Origin: Oscillospiraceae bacterium
Lineage (GTDB): Bacteria > Bacillota_A > Clostridia > Oscillospirales > Oscillospiraceae
Direction: 5' to 3'
Length of the DNA: 64,000 nt
Assembly: GCA_021771675.1 (NCBI GenBank)
Contig: JAETOP010000005.1
Coordinates: 1 to 64,000, forward strand
The notes beneath the pieces were generated by a model. That model had not been told where the DNA came from. It worked only from the letters and a program-made list of their open reading frames with translations, and made no database searches. The position numbers and the translations under genes are program-made. Below, piece after piece: positions 7,650-16,018 of the stretch (positions within the stretch are counted from its first letter, which is position 1; each line of letters starts with the position of its first letter).

Positions 7650-9401
7650 ATGCCACTGGACGCGGTATGTTTACAAGCGATCGTGGAGGAGCTGCGGCCC
7701 CAGCTTCTGGGGCTGCGGATCGATAAGGTCCAGCAGCCGGCCCGGGACCAGGTGGTCCTGCTGCTGCGGGGAAACAAGCGGCTGCTGCTGAACGCGGGGG
7801 CCAACGCACCCCGTATCCAGCTGACGGAGCTCACCCGGGACAATCCGGCGGAGCCGCCCATGTTCTGCATGCTGCTGCGCAAGCATCTGGTGGGCGCCCG
7901 GGTGGCGGAGATCAGCCAGCCGCCTCTGGAGCGTCTGGTCCGTTTGGAACTGGACATCACCGATGACTTCGGCCAGCCTGGCAGGCGGACACTGGCGCTG
8001 GAGGCCATGGGCCGCCGGTCCAACCTGATCCTGCTGGATGGGGAGGGGCGGATCATCGACTGTATGCGCCGGGTGGACGCGGACATGTCCGCCCAGCGGC
8101 AGGTTCTGCCGGGGCTTTACTACGAGCCGCCGGCCTCCACTGGCCGTCTGCCGGTGACGGAGGAGACGGCGGAGGGCTTCCGGGAGAAGCTGGCCGCCGC
8201 CAACCCGGAGCGGCAGCTGGACGCCTTTCTGCTGGACAGCTATTTCGGCATCTCCCCCCTGATGGCCCGGGAGCTGGCCTTCCGGACAGCCGGGGAGACG
8301 GACCGGCACATCTTTGAGCTGGACCAGGCCGGTGAGGACCGGCTTTGGGAGGAAGTTCAAGTGTTTACAACGGCTATACAGGAAAACCGCTTTACGCCGT
8401 ACTGCCTGAAACAGGAGAGCCGTCCGGTGGAATTTGCCTGTGTTCCCATCGCCCAATATGGCGCCGCCATGGAGCTGGAGCGGTATGAGAGCTTCTCGGC
8501 CATGCTGGATGACTTTTACGAGGCACGAGAGCGGCAGGAGCGGGCACGCCAGCGGGGCGCGGACCTGCTCCGCACCGCAACCACCGCCCGGGACCGGCTG
8601 CGGCGGAAGCTGGCATTGCAGGAGAAGGACTATGCCGCCACCCAAAATCGGGACGAACTGCGGGTCTGCGGCGATCTGATCACCGCCAACCTCTACCGGA
8701 TGGAGCGGGGCCAGAGCGGGCTGACCTGCGAAAATTTCTATGACGAGAGCTGCGCCCCCATCACCATCCAGCTGGACCCGCTGCTGACGCCCCAGCAGAA
8801 TGCCGCCAAGTACTACAAGCGCTACACCAAGGCCAAGACCGCCGAGAGGTATCTCCGGGAGCAGATGGAGATCGCCCGCCGGGATCTGGAGTATCTGGAG
8901 AGCGTGCTGGAGGAGATCGATCACGCGGAGACGGAGCAGGATTTTATCGACATCCGCGGCGAATTGAAGGACGCTGGGTTCCTGCGGAAGCAGGGGAAGG
9001 GGAAGAAGGAACTGAAGCGGACGGCAAAGCCCCGGGAGTTCCGCACCACCAGCGGCTTCCGGGTGCTGGTGGGCCGGAACAACCGCCAGAACGACAAGCT
9101 GACGCTGAAGGACGCGGACTACCGGGACATCTGGCTCCACACCCAGAAGATCCACGGCTCCCATGTCATCCTCTGCACCGAGGGACAGACGCCGGATGAC
9201 GACACCATCGTGGAGGCCGCCAAGCTGGCCGCCTACTATTCCCGGGCACGGGAGAGCGGCAATGTGCCTGTGGACTATACCCAGGTGAAATATGTAAAAA
9301 AGCCAGCCGGAGCCCGCCCCGGCATGGTCATCTATCCGACGTACCAGACGGTAAACGTCACGCCGGACGAGGCGCTGGTGAAGCAGCTGCGGGTGAAGTA
9401 G
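7650..9401 (+). CDS. rqcH: Ribosome quality-control protein RqcH (NFACT family)
   Basis: 583 aa. Domains in order: NFACT-N (PLDAVCLQAIVEELRPQL), helix-hairpin-helix, a coiled coil around residues 290-430, and NFACT-R with HGSHVILCT near residue 505. RqcH binds stalled 60S-like 50S subunits carrying peptidyl-tRNA and recruits tRNA-Ala to add C-terminal alanine tails for degradation. The gene sits 3 nt after mrnC in a two-gene operon concerned with rRNA and ribosomes. A large open frame on the opposite strand is only its shadow. Confidence 0.94.
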   Translation: MPLDAVCLQAIVEELRPQLLGLRIDKVQQPARDQVVLLLRGNKRLLLNAGANAPRIQLTELTRDNPAEPPMFCMLLRKHLVGARVAEISQPPLERLVRLELDITDDFGQPGRRTLALEAMGRRSNLILLDGEGRIIDCMRRVDADMSAQRQVLPGLYYEPPASTGRLPVTEETAEGFREKLAAANPERQLDAFLLDSYFGISPLMARELAFRTAGETDRHIFELDQAGEDRLWEEVQVFTTAIQENRFTPYCLKQESRPVEFACVPIAQYGAAMELERYESFSAMLDDFYEARERQERARQRGADLLRTATTARDRLRRKLALQEKDYAATQNRDELRVCGDLITANLYRMERGQSGLTCENFYDESCAPITIQLDPLLTPQQNAAKYYKRYTKAKTAERYLREQMEIARRDLEYLESVLEEIDHAETEQDFIDIRGELKDAGFLRKQGKGKKELKRTAKPREFRTTSGFRVLVGRNNRQNDKLTLKDADYRDIWLHTQKIHGSHVILCTEGQTPDDDTIVEAAKLAAYYSRARESGNVPVDYTQVKYVKKPAGARPGMVIYPTYQTVNVTPDEALVKQLRVK

Positions 9402-9456
9402 AGACTTTGTAAAGAAGCAGCGGAAAGGGGATGCTTGGCATCCCCTTTCCATTGTC

Positions 9457-9678
9457 TCAGGCCACGTGAGGCGCATGTCCGTTTTCCTCATCGGTGCGGA
9501 ACAGCAGCGTGATGCACCACAGACCCGCCAGCCCCACCAGGGCATAGATGATCCGGGACAGGACGGCCATCTGGCCGCCGCACAGGAACGCCACCGTGTC
9601 GAAGCCGAACAGGCCGATGCCGCCCCAGTTCAGAGCGCCGATGATGGCCAATACCAGCGCGATCTTGTCGATTATCAT
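9457..9678 (-). CDS. DUF378 small membrane protein
   Basis: 73 aa with two transmembrane helices. The family signature ALVLAIIGALNWGGIGLFGFD is at the N-terminus and a second helix is IIYALVGLAGLWCITLLF. ATG 9678 is chosen because a GGAGGG site lies 7 nt upstream. Function of the family is unknown. It stands alone on the minus strand between rqcH and thrH. Confidence 0.88.
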   Translation of the reverse strand: MIIDKIALVLAIIGALNWGGIGLFGFDTVAFLCGGQMAVLSRIIYALVGLAGLWCITLLFRTDEENGHAPHVA

Positions 9679-9857
9679 GGTCAACCCTCCATTCAAACCC
9701 TTGGGCAGGGTTTTACAATAGGGTGTCCATCCGCCGCCAAACTATGCGCAGAACAAATGATGCGGCGATTTTGCGGTTCTAAGTTGAAAAATTCAAAACA
9801 GATGTTATAATAATCGACATACAAAACTCACAGTCAACTGCGGCAGGGGGAGAGTAT

Positions 9858-10457
9858 ATGAATATTGTATGTCTGGACATGGAGGGCGTTTTGACGCCGG
9901 AGATCTGGGTCGCGTTTGCCGAGGCCAGCGGGATCCCTGAACTGAAGCGGACAACACGGGACGAGCCTGACTATGACAAGCTGATGCGCTGGCGTATCGG
10001 CATTTTGAAAGAACATGGCCTGGGCCTGAAGGAGATCCAGGAGACGATCGCAAAGATCGATCCGCTTCCCGGAGCCAAGGCGTTTTTGGATGAGCTGCGC
10101 TCCATCACCCAGGTGGTCATCCTCAGCGACACCTTTGAGGAGTTCGCAAGACCGCTGATGAAGAAGCTGGGCTGGCCCGCCATTTTCTGCAATTCCCTGG
10201 AAGTGGCCGAAAGCGGCGAGATCACCGGCTTCCGGATGCGCTGCCAGCAGTCCAAGCTGACCACGGTCAAGGGGCTGCAGGCCATCGGCTATGAGACCAT
10301 TGCCAGCGGCGACAGCTACAATGATCTGGGCATGATCCAGGCCAGCAAGGCGGGCTTCCTGTTCCGCAGCACGGAGCAGATCAAGGCGGACCATCCGGAG
10401 ATCCCGGCCTACGAGGAGTTTGACGAGCTGCTGGCCGCCATCAAGACGGTGCTGTGA
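9858..10457 (+). CDS. thrH: Phosphoserine phosphatase / homoserine phosphotransferase ThrH
   Basis: 199 aa HAD enzyme. Motif I is CLDMEGVLTPE (the nucleophile Asp is followed by MEG, as in ThrH), motif II is ILSDTFEEF and motif IV is SGDSYNDLGM. ThrH proteins hydrolyse phosphoserine and can transfer the phosphate to homoserine, bridging serine and threonine synthesis. Start ATG 9858 has GGGGGAG upstream. Full length. Confidence 0.92.
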   Translation: MNIVCLDMEGVLTPEIWVAFAEASGIPELKRTTRDEPDYDKLMRWRIGILKEHGLGLKEIQETIAKIDPLPGAKAFLDELRSITQVVILSDTFEEFARPLMKKLGWPAIFCNSLEVAESGEITGFRMRCQQSKLTTVKGLQAIGYETIASGDSYNDLGMIQASKAGFLFRSTEQIKADHPEIPAYEEFDELLAAIKTVL

Positions 10458-10487
10458 AAGGGAGGGACACCCCTGCATGATCCCATC

Positions 10488-10607
10488 ATGCGGATCTCCC
10501 TCGCGGTCAACGGTATGCTAACACGGTCGGCTTTGGGCTGGCTCCTCGCCTTGGCGGTGATCGCATATATCGCGGTAAAGACCATTCGGGAATTTCGTAA
10601 AAAGTGA
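10488..10607 (+). CDS. Possible small membrane protein
   Basis: 39 aa: a short N-terminus, a hydrophobic helix (LGWLLALAVIAYIAV) and a basic tail (REFRKK). It lies between thrH and the DUF1015 gene in the same orientation. The GGAGGG site at 10461 is rather far from this ATG, so the start is unsure and the ORF may not be expressed. No family is recognised. Confidence 0.4.
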   Translation: MRISLAVNGMLTRSALGWLLALAVIAYIAVKTIREFRKK

Positions 10608-10626
10608 GCAGAAGGCAAGATCCTAT

Positions 10627-11910
10627 ATGAATGAGAACTTTCAAAGGCTGGGATTTTACCCGGCGGATATCCTGCTGCCTAAAGCGGGCGTGGACATGAC
10701 AAAATGGGCCGTGGTGGCCTGCGACCAATTCACCTCCCAGCCGGAGTACTGGCAGGCAGTGGAGAATACAGTGGGGGACGCACCCTCCACGCTGCGGCTG
10801 ATCCTGCCGGAGGCCCGGCTCCACGATCCGGAGGTGGACCGCCATATCCGGCAGATCAATGCTGTCATGGAGCGATATTTGCGGCAGGGCGTGTTCCGGA
10901 CACTGGAAAACGCAATGCTGTATATTGAGCGCACCCAGTCCGACGGAAAGGTGCGCCGCGGCCTGATCGGCATGGCGGACCTGGAGCAGTATGACTTTAC
11001 CCCCGGCAGCGGCGCGCTGATCCGCGCCACGGAGGGCACGGTCCTCTCCCGTATCCCGCCCCGTGTCCGGGTGCGGCGGGACGCGGCCTTGGAGCTGCCC
11101 CACGTCATGCTGCTGATCGACGACCCGGATAAAACGGTCATCGAGCCGCTGACAGCCCAGAGCGCCGCCATGGAGCAGGTCTATGATTTTGACCTTCAGC
11201 AGGGCGGAGGCCATCTGACGGGCTGGAAGCTGACAGGGCCGCAGATGGATGCGGTGGCGAAGGCAATGGCGGGCCTTTGCACCACGGAGGAAATGGAGCG
11301 GAAATACGGTGTGAAGGGCATGGTGCCTCTGCTGTTCGCCGTGGGGGACGGCAACCACTCCCTTGCCGCGGCCAAGCGGTGCTACGAAGATCTGAAACGA
11401 CATACCCCGGAGAGCGAGCGGGTCAGCCTGCCCGCCCGGTATGCCCTGGTGGAGGTGGTGAATGACCACGACGATGCCCTGGAATTCGAGCCGATCCACC
11501 GGGTGCTCTTCGGCGTGGAGCCGGAGCGGGTCCTGGAGGCCTTCCGGGCATTTTATCCCGGCGCCTGTGAGGGCCAGGGAGATGGACACACCATCGCTTA
11601 CACGTATGAGGGCCGCACGGGCTTCCTCACGGTGCCGGAGCCGCAGGGACAGCTGGCGGTGGGGACGCTTCAGAACTTCCTGGATGCCTACCTGGCGGAA
11701 CACGGCGGCGAGATCGACTATGTCCATGGTGATGAAGCGGCGGATGAATTGGGAAGCCGGCCCGGCAGCATCGCCTTCAAACTGCCTGTCATGGGAAAAG
11801 AGCAGCTGTTTCAGACCATCATGGCCGACGGCGTCCTGCCCCGCAAGACTTTTTCCATGGGCAATGCCCAGGATAAGCGCTACTATGTGGAGGCCCGAAA
11901 AATCAGATAG
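10627..11910 (+). CDS. DUF1015 family protein
   Basis: 427 aa, full length for the family. The N-terminal PADILLPKAGVDMTKWAVVACDQF and the central FAVGDGNHSLAAAK segment are hallmarks of the DUF1015 proteins, which are often annotated as HipA-like or SerK-like kinases. A serine kinase role is known for some archaeal relatives; it is not shown for this branch. The gene follows thrH by about 170 nt, which would suit a serine metabolism link (inference). It is the last host gene before the prophage. Confidence 0.88.
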   Translation: MNENFQRLGFYPADILLPKAGVDMTKWAVVACDQFTSQPEYWQAVENTVGDAPSTLRLILPEARLHDPEVDRHIRQINAVMERYLRQGVFRTLENAMLYIERTQSDGKVRRGLIGMADLEQYDFTPGSGALIRATEGTVLSRIPPRVRVRRDAALELPHVMLLIDDPDKTVIEPLTAQSAAMEQVYDFDLQQGGGHLTGWKLTGPQMDAVAKAMAGLCTTEEMERKYGVKGMVPLLFAVGDGNHSLAAAKRCYEDLKRHTPESERVSLPARYALVEVVNDHDDALEFEPIHRVLFGVEPERVLEAFRAFYPGACEGQGDGHTIAYTYEGRTGFLTVPEPQGQLAVGTLQNFLDAYLAEHGGEIDYVHGDEAADELGSRPGSIAFKLPVMGKEQLFQTIMADGVLPRKTFSMGNAQDKRYYVEARKIR

Positions 11911-11929
11911 AGCGCGGAATACCGGTCCG

Positions 11930-11960
11930 GACTGTGACTTTTTCACAGTCTGGGTTGTTT
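11930..11960 (+). terminator. Terminator of the DUF1015 gene
   Basis: GACTGTGA (11930-11937) pairs with TCACAGTC (11943-11950), followed by TGGGTTGTTT. Confidence 0.75.
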
Positions 11961-11973
11961 CATTTGCGAAGGA

Positions 11974-11984
11974 TATGGTATAAT
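11974..11984. other. Candidate attL core (TATGGTATAAT)
   Basis: The 11-mer recurs in direct orientation at 56849-56859. This copy follows the last host terminator and the other copy is 33 nt ahead of ispE, so host genes flank both. The integrase gene adjoins this end. The motif is also an extended -10 box, so chance identity is possible; a TTGTTACTA 9-mer (12035-12043, 56647-56655) is a weaker alternative. Confidence 0.4.
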
Positions 11985-11996
11985 AAAAACAGATGA

Positions 11997-12034
11997 AGCG
12001 GGAACCCTTGATTTTTCAGGGGTTCCCGCTTTTC
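11997..12034. terminator. Bidirectional terminator beside the integrase gene
   Basis: AGCGGGAACCC and GGGTTCCCGCT stem, with TTTTC on the plus strand and CTGTTTTTATT on the minus strand. It ends the leftward integrase transcript and shields the host side. Confidence 0.8.
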
Positions 12035-12079
12035 TTGTTACTAATGCGTTTATAGTTCAGCGTTCAGCGGCTAAAATGT

Positions 12080-13096
12080 TCAACATTGTATCAGGGCCAC
12101 AGTTGCTTTCAATTCATCAAGGGTTTTGTGATTATAGACCCGGTTTCCAGTGTCCTTGGACACATGGCCCATAAGAAGATCAATACATTTCCGGTTGGCC
12201 CCGGCGCTGTCCAACTGCGTTTCAAAGGTGTGGCGGCATTCGTGCGGGGTGTGGTTCATTTCCAGAGCCTTCATAATGTCCGCCCAAAATATCCGGTATT
12301 GGGTTTGATTACAGGGCCTTCCATTATAGCAGATCAGCCGTGGGCCACCTTCAGCAAGACGGGCTTCAATGAATGGCCTGATTTTGGAATGAATGGGAAC
12401 CACCCGATCTTTACCAGCCTTTGTTTTGGTGCCGCCTTTCATCGTCCCGGCATGAAGATCAATATCTTCAGGTTTCAGGTTCAACAATTCACTGATCCGC
12501 CACCCGGAATAAATCAGGATCAGGACAGTATCAACCCAAGGATCAGACTGGTGTTCCCAAAGCTGTTTGATTTCATCCGTACTGAAAGGAAGGCGGCTTG
12601 TGGGCGGGATTGGATCAGAAGTCAGAAGATCAGAGTAACAGCGGGTTATTATATCCAATTCAAGGGCGAACCTGTCAAGATGCCCCCAAAGGTTTTTGAT
12701 TGCCGCTTGGGTGCTGTACCCTTTCCCACAGTTATCAATGGTTTCTTGCATTTGGTATGAACGGATTTGCTTATAAGGTTTGTTCACCAACTTTGAACAA
12801 TGGTTGAACGCTGAACAAAGTGAAGAACGGTTGGATTCCCCCAGCTTGGGGGCCTTCTTTTCTTTCCATAGATCAAAAAGCTGTTGGAGGGTGATTTTCG
12901 CCCGGTCAACATCCCATGGATCACGGTTGTATTCTGCAAGCATGATGTTTCCCGCTTCACGGGTTTCCGCATAGCCGATTATATCATAGATCGGTTGGCG
13001 CTTTTCATTCCATCCAACGGTTTTCTTCACTATGTATGGGCGGCGGCGCTTTCCTGATAGCTTCGCAACCGTTCCATAGCCGTTGGGATTTCGCAT
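12080..13096 (-). CDS. Tyrosine-type phage integrase
   Basis: 338 aa. An N-terminal AP2-like/arm-binding part (PYIVKKTVGWNEKRQPIYDI) is followed by a core-binding SAM-like domain and the catalytic domain. Catalytic residues are the Arg in YSGWRISELL (about 196), HxxR in PHECRHTF (about 284), the His in LMGHVS and the Tyr in NRVYNH near residue 320. It catalyses integration and excision at the att sites. The start ATG 13096 has AGGTG upstream. It is the leftmost phage gene, next to the candidate attL. Confidence 0.93.
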   Translation of the reverse strand: MRNPNGYGTVAKLSGKRRRPYIVKKTVGWNEKRQPIYDIIGYAETREAGNIMLAEYNRDPWDVDRAKITLQQLFDLWKEKKAPKLGESNRSSLCSAFNHCSKLVNKPYKQIRSYQMQETIDNCGKGYSTQAAIKNLWGHLDRFALELDIITRCYSDLLTSDPIPPTSRLPFSTDEIKQLWEHQSDPWVDTVLILIYSGWRISELLNLKPEDIDLHAGTMKGGTKTKAGKDRVVPIHSKIRPFIEARLAEGGPRLICYNGRPCNQTQYRIFWADIMKALEMNHTPHECRHTFETQLDSAGANRKCIDLLMGHVSKDTGNRVYNHKTLDELKATVALIQC

Positions 13097-13150
13097 TATA
13101 TCACCTGTCTTTCTTGGAAAAAGGGTATGGCAAAGCTAAACCCCATGTGA

Positions 13151-13249
13151 TATAATGTTCAATGGTGGTTGAAACATTAACTTCAAAAGGGTTTGTTTCG
13201 CCTGACCGCTTCCGGTGTGCAAGACCGGGGGCGGTCATTTTTTTTTGCT
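13151..13249 (+). ncRNA. Candidate short transcript between integrase and lysogeny genes
   Basis: An extended -10 (TGATATAAT, 13148-13156) with a weak -35 is followed about 75 nt later by a GACCGC/GCGGTC stem (13204-13209 with 13231-13236), an inner CCGG pairing and nine T (13238-13246). That is a full promoter-to-terminator unit with no ORF. It could be a phage small RNA or a terminator guarding the integrase. Confidence 0.3.
13204..13246 (+). terminator. Rho-independent terminator
   Basis: GC stem with an inner helix followed by a T9 tract, on the plus strand, in the gap between the integrase start and the minus-strand gene at 13408. Confidence 0.75.
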
Positions 13250-13260
13250 TATGTGTTCTG

Positions 13261-13404
13261 ATCTGTTCTGCTGAAAATGCCTGAAATCTCTTGAAAATCT
13301 TTGAATGGAACAGATGGAACAGATGCTATATTATTCAAATCAAAATATAAAAAAAATATAAAATAATATATCAGAGATAGGAAAAATATCTGTTCTATCT
13401 GTTC
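13261..13404. repeat. Iteron-like inverted array, copy 1
   Basis: GAACAGAT occurs twice 9 nt apart at 13308 and 13317, then a 63-nt A/T-rich core, then the inverse ATCTGTTC twice 9 nt apart at 13388 and 13397. One more ATCTGTTC lies at 13261. The two pairs form a 17-bp inverted repeat with one mismatch. The same composite recurs at 30637-30741. This fills most of the 310-nt gene-free stretch 13097-13407. Confidence 0.8.
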
Positions 13405-13407
13405 TAT

Positions 13408-13782
13408 TTACAATTCAATGGTTTCAGGTGAGCCGCCGAAAGAATATTGCAACTTCAGAAATTCATTGTATTCCTTGGCGGTTCCCCATACTGCAATCAT
13501 GCCTTTGTCATAGGAGATCACCAAATAATACTTCTGAATTCCTTTGGCCTTGGATGTGGAAAAGGCTTGTCCATGATACTTCAGCATGAAGGCCGCTTCA
13601 CCCATTGCGCTGAAGGATTGGATTCTATTCATGGGTAAAGTTACTGTGGTTTCTGGCTTCAGCCGTTTGATCACTAAAAGATCATCTTGAACTTCCAAGG
13701 TACAAGGATAGTCTGTGGCAAATCCTGTGATGCCTTCATAGTGCATAACCCGTATGGCGGAATTTTTCTTCTTTCCAAACAT
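13408..13782 (-). CDS. Phage protein, PH-like fold possible
   Basis: 124 aa, basic N-terminus (FGKKKNSAIRVMHYEG), then alternating hydrophobic strands (CTLEVQDDLLVIKRL, TVTLPMNRIQSFSAM) and a C-terminal helix before SPETIEL. The strand-rich pattern with a final helix resembles bacterial PH-like domains; this is a fold guess. It lies 15 nt beyond the repressor gene on the same strand and is probably expressed in the lysogen. Could be a superinfection or lysogenic-conversion factor (speculative). Confidence 0.7.
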   Translation of the reverse strand: MFGKKKNSAIRVMHYEGITGFATDYPCTLEVQDDLLVIKRLKPETTVTLPMNRIQSFSAMGEAAFMLKYHGQAFSTSKAKGIQKYYLVISYDKGMIAVWGTAKEYNEFLKLQYSFGGSPETIEL

Positions 13783-13797
13783 GGCCTATAACCCCCT

Positions 13798-14439
13798 TTA
13801 CTTTATATCGCTTTGGAACGCAACAGCTTTACCTATGATCCTGATGTGATCCAATTCTTCACCGCTGAAGCGCATGGTTTTATATTGCGGGTTTTCTGCG
13901 AAAAGCTGAAGAACCCCGGCTTCCTGATCATAATAGACCCGCTTCAGCGTGGCTTCATCGTCAATGATAACAGCGGCAATTTCACCATCTTCAACCATGG
14001 GCTGTTTCCGAATGAAAACAATGTCACCATCATATATTCTGGCCCCGATCATGGAATCGCCCTTTGCCTTCAGGCAGAAATCAGCCTGAATGTTAGCCCC
14101 GGCTTCCACATACAGATCAACTTCTTCATTTGCCATGATCGGTTCCCCACAGGCAATGTTCCCCAACAGCGGGAACTTCTTTGTTTCGATCCTGAACAGG
14201 TTATCCACGGTAATTTCCCGGTGGGGTTCATCAATCCAGCCCATCAAATAGGCCGGGGTGGTGTGCAATGCTTTTGCAAGGGAAGCGATTTTATCCCGGC
14301 GCATATTGGCAATCATACCGGTTTCCCATTTTCTGACCGTGCTTTTTCCAACGCCAACTTCATTGGCAACCTGTTCTAAAGTAAGATTCTGCGAAACCCG
14401 CAAATCCTTTATTCTTTGGGCCATATCTAACTCCGCCAT
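13798..14439 (-). CDS. CI-like repressor with LexA/S24 peptidase domain
   Basis: 213 aa. The helix-turn-helix is QNLTLEQVANEVGVGKSTVRK (residues 18-38). A self-cleavage site of the ACG type lies at about 96-98, the catalytic Ser is in KGDSM (S129) and the catalytic Lys in ATLKRV (K166). This layout permits RecA-stimulated autocleavage and SOS induction. ATG 14439 has GAGGTG upstream; a GTG at 14448 is inside that site. It should bind the GTGTCC-type palindromes flanking its promoter. Confidence 0.93.
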   Translation of the reverse strand: MAELDMAQRIKDLRVSQNLTLEQVANEVGVGKSTVRKWETGMIANMRRDKIASLAKALHTTPAYLMGWIDEPHREITVDNLFRIETKKFPLLGNIACGEPIMANEEVDLYVEAGANIQADFCLKAKGDSMIGARIYDGDIVFIRKQPMVEDGEIAAVIIDDEATLKRVYYDQEAGVLQLFAENPQYKTMRFSGEELDHIRIIGKAVAFQSDIK

Positions 14440-14469
14440 GGTCAACACCTCTTTCCTGTTGTTACTACC

Positions 14470-14539
14470 AATATAGCATACTTGTGTCTTTTATGCAACA
14501 TAAATTTCAAGAAAAATAAAAAAGTTTCTTTTAAGACAA
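14470..14539 (-). promoter_or_regulatory. Repressor promoter with two operators
   Basis: Leftward -35 TTGCAT (14493-14498) and -10 TATATT (14470-14475) are 17 nt apart. A degenerate operator (14484-14499) covers the -35, and GTTTCTTTTAAGACAA (14524-14539) lies upstream. Both share half-sites with the palindromes at 14581 and 14822. Confidence 0.6.
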
Positions 14540-14547
14540 AAAGGGTG

Positions 14548-14596
14548 TTGACAAGCTACACCGGGTATGGTAATATGAGAGTGTCCTAAAGGACAC
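14548..14596 (+). promoter_or_regulatory. Early (Cro-side) promoter and operator
   Basis: TTGACA (14548-14553), 17-nt spacer, TGG-TAATAT (-10 at 14571-14576). A perfect palindrome GTGTCCTAAAGGACAC at 14581-14596 covers the expected transcription start. It is the best operator match in the window and faces the early gene block. Confidence 0.8.
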
Positions 14597-14623
14597 AATG
14601 AAACTTTCAAAGGATGTGATGAA

Positions 14624-14830
14624 ATGAACAAGGCCCGTCTGGAATACGAAATGAATCTGCGCCATGTCAGCAAGTCTGATATGTGCGCCATGCTTGGGAT
14701 TTCCCGATCCGCCTTTTACCGTAAGTGTAACGGTGAATCGGAATTCACCCAAAGCGAGATTCAGAAGATCGTGGATTTCCTGAATCTTGACAGCCCCATG
14801 GGAATTTTTTTTACCGAAAAAGTGTCCTAA
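14624..14830 (+). CDS. Cro-like small HTH protein
   Basis: 68 aa. The helix-turn-helix is SKSDMCAMLGISRSAFYRKC (about residues 16-35), followed by a short helix ending FFTEKVS. Size and position opposite the repressor fit a Cro-type antirepressor (DUF739-like). ATG 14624 has AAAGGATG upstream. An operator copy lies across its stop codon at 14822-14837. Confidence 0.82.
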   Translation: MNKARLEYEMNLRHVSKSDMCAMLGISRSAFYRKCNGESEFTQSEIQKIVDFLNLDSPMGIFFTEKVS

Positions 14831-14837
14831 AAGACAC
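14822..14837. promoter_or_regulatory. Distal repressor/Cro operator
   Basis: GTGTCCTAAAAGACAC, one base different from the palindrome at 14581. It sits at the 3' end of the Cro-like gene, 18 nt before the next start codon, where a bound repressor could act as a roadblock. Confidence 0.65.
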
Positions 14838-14854
14838 GGAAGGGAGAACGCCAA

Positions 14855-15475
14855 ATGAGTGAAGCAAGCCTGAAGCCGGTAATTGCAGAACTTGAAACCT
14901 TGTTTTCAAAATTCAATGCCCGGTTCTTTGAAAACAAGCTGGAAAGCCCGGTGATCACCGTTTCCCCGGATCATACCCGTGGGGCTTACGGATGGTGTAC
15001 CAGTTGGAAGGCTTGGCAGAATGGAGCCAAGGAAGGCGGGTTCTATGAAATCAACCTTTGCGCTGAATATCTGAACCGGCCCTATGAAGAAACCTGTGGA
15101 ACCTTGCTTCATGAAATGGTTCATCTTCAGAACCTTCAGGATGGCGTTCAGGACACTTCCCGTTCTGGCACCTACCACAACAAGAAATTCAAGGAAACCG
15201 CTGAAGCCCACGGCCTGACCGTGGAGAAAGGCGAAAAGTACGGATGGCATAAAACCACCCTTTCCCCGGAAGCCCTTGAATTTGTTCAGAGCCTTGGAAA
15301 GCAAGGGTTCACCCTTGTAAGGCCCCGGCCACTTGGCCTGAAGGGTTCCAGCAAAAGCGGCGGATCATCTTCCAGAAAGTATGTTTGCCCCTGTTGCGGA
15401 ACCATCATCCGGGCCACTAAAGAGGTTCATGTGATCTGTGCCGAATGTGAAGTTGAATTTCAGGAGGAAATCTAA
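14855..15475 (+). CDS. SprT-like zinc metalloprotease domain protein
   Basis: 206 aa. The active-site helix is LLHEMVHLQN (HExxH near residue 89), with a third His further on in TYHNKKF. A C-terminal zinc ribbon has CPCCG and CAEC. SprT-like (SPRTN-related) proteins act on DNA-bound proteins; the phage role is unknown. ATG 14855 has an AAGGGAG site. First gene after the operator copy at 14822. Confidence 0.85.
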   Translation: MSEASLKPVIAELETLFSKFNARFFENKLESPVITVSPDHTRGAYGWCTSWKAWQNGAKEGGFYEINLCAEYLNRPYEETCGTLLHEMVHLQNLQDGVQDTSRSGTYHNKKFKETAEAHGLTVEKGEKYGWHKTTLSPEALEFVQSLGKQGFTLVRPRPLGLKGSSKSGGSSSRKYVCPCCGTIIRATKEVHVICAECEVEFQEEI

Positions 15476-15637
15476 ATGAAGTTGATTAACGCCAAAGATT
15501 GGAAGGCCGTTCACTTTGAGAATCGAACAATTTTGAAAAGTGATCGCAACCTGTACCCGGAAGCTGATTGGTGGGCGCTGATTTCTTCGGTGGATGTAGA
15601 ACCGATGGATGAACCCGGCCATTACAAGGCTATCTAA
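15476..15637 (+). CDS. Small phage protein
   Basis: 53 aa starting MKLINAKDWKAVHFENRT and ending GHYKAI. The ATG overlaps nothing and follows the SprT stop directly, with AGGAGG 8 nt upstream. No family is recognised. The start-stop packing with its neighbours supports it being a real gene. Confidence 0.6.
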   Translation: MKLINAKDWKAVHFENRTILKSDRNLYPEADWWALISSVDVEPMDEPGHYKAI

Positions 15638-15653
15638 CAGGAGGTTTACCCCA

Positions 15654-16016
15654 ATGAATGTGAAGCTGACCAAAAGAACGGCGTGGGAACTGATCAGCCG
15701 GATTTGCCCCCGGCTGAATATCAGCAAAGACACCACCCCGCCTGATGTGGCAATCTTCCGGGCTTCCACCGGCCCCGCTGGTTTGGAAATCCGCTGTGAA
15801 AATGACTGGTTCAACCATAACGGGCGGATCAGGTTGACCCTTTCCGATGGTGAGAACCAGATCATCCAGTATTATCACCCCGACACTCTGAACCGGGACT
15901 ATGTGGCGGAACAGGCAGAAAAAGAAGAATCCGCAAGAGAAGCCCGGAAAGATTGGGTTCAGTCAATGGGCTTGGAAATGGCCCACAAGCTGGTTGATCG
16001 TTATTGGGAGGGTTGA
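15654..16016 (+). CDS. Hypothetical phage protein
   Basis: 120 aa from ATG 15654 (AGGAGG 10 nt upstream; an upstream in-frame start is not supported). It has a basic start, a central LTLSDGENQIIQYYHP strand region and a charged C-terminal helix (EQAEKEESAREARKDWVQ). No known domain is recognised. It precedes the PAPS-reductase-like gene by 2 nt, so the two are probably coupled. Confidence 0.7.
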   Translation: MNVKLTKRTAWELISRICPRLNISKDTTPPDVAIFRASTGPAGLEIRCENDWFNHNGRIRLTLSDGENQIIQYYHPDTLNRDYVAEQAEKEESAREARKDWVQSMGLEMAHKLVDRYWEG

Positions 16017-16018
16017 AG

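Noticed and set aside
7671..9545. 624-codon open frame antisense to rqcH
   Set aside because: Shadow frame in GC-rich DNA; no domain, no ribosome site, and rqcH is a clear full-length gene.
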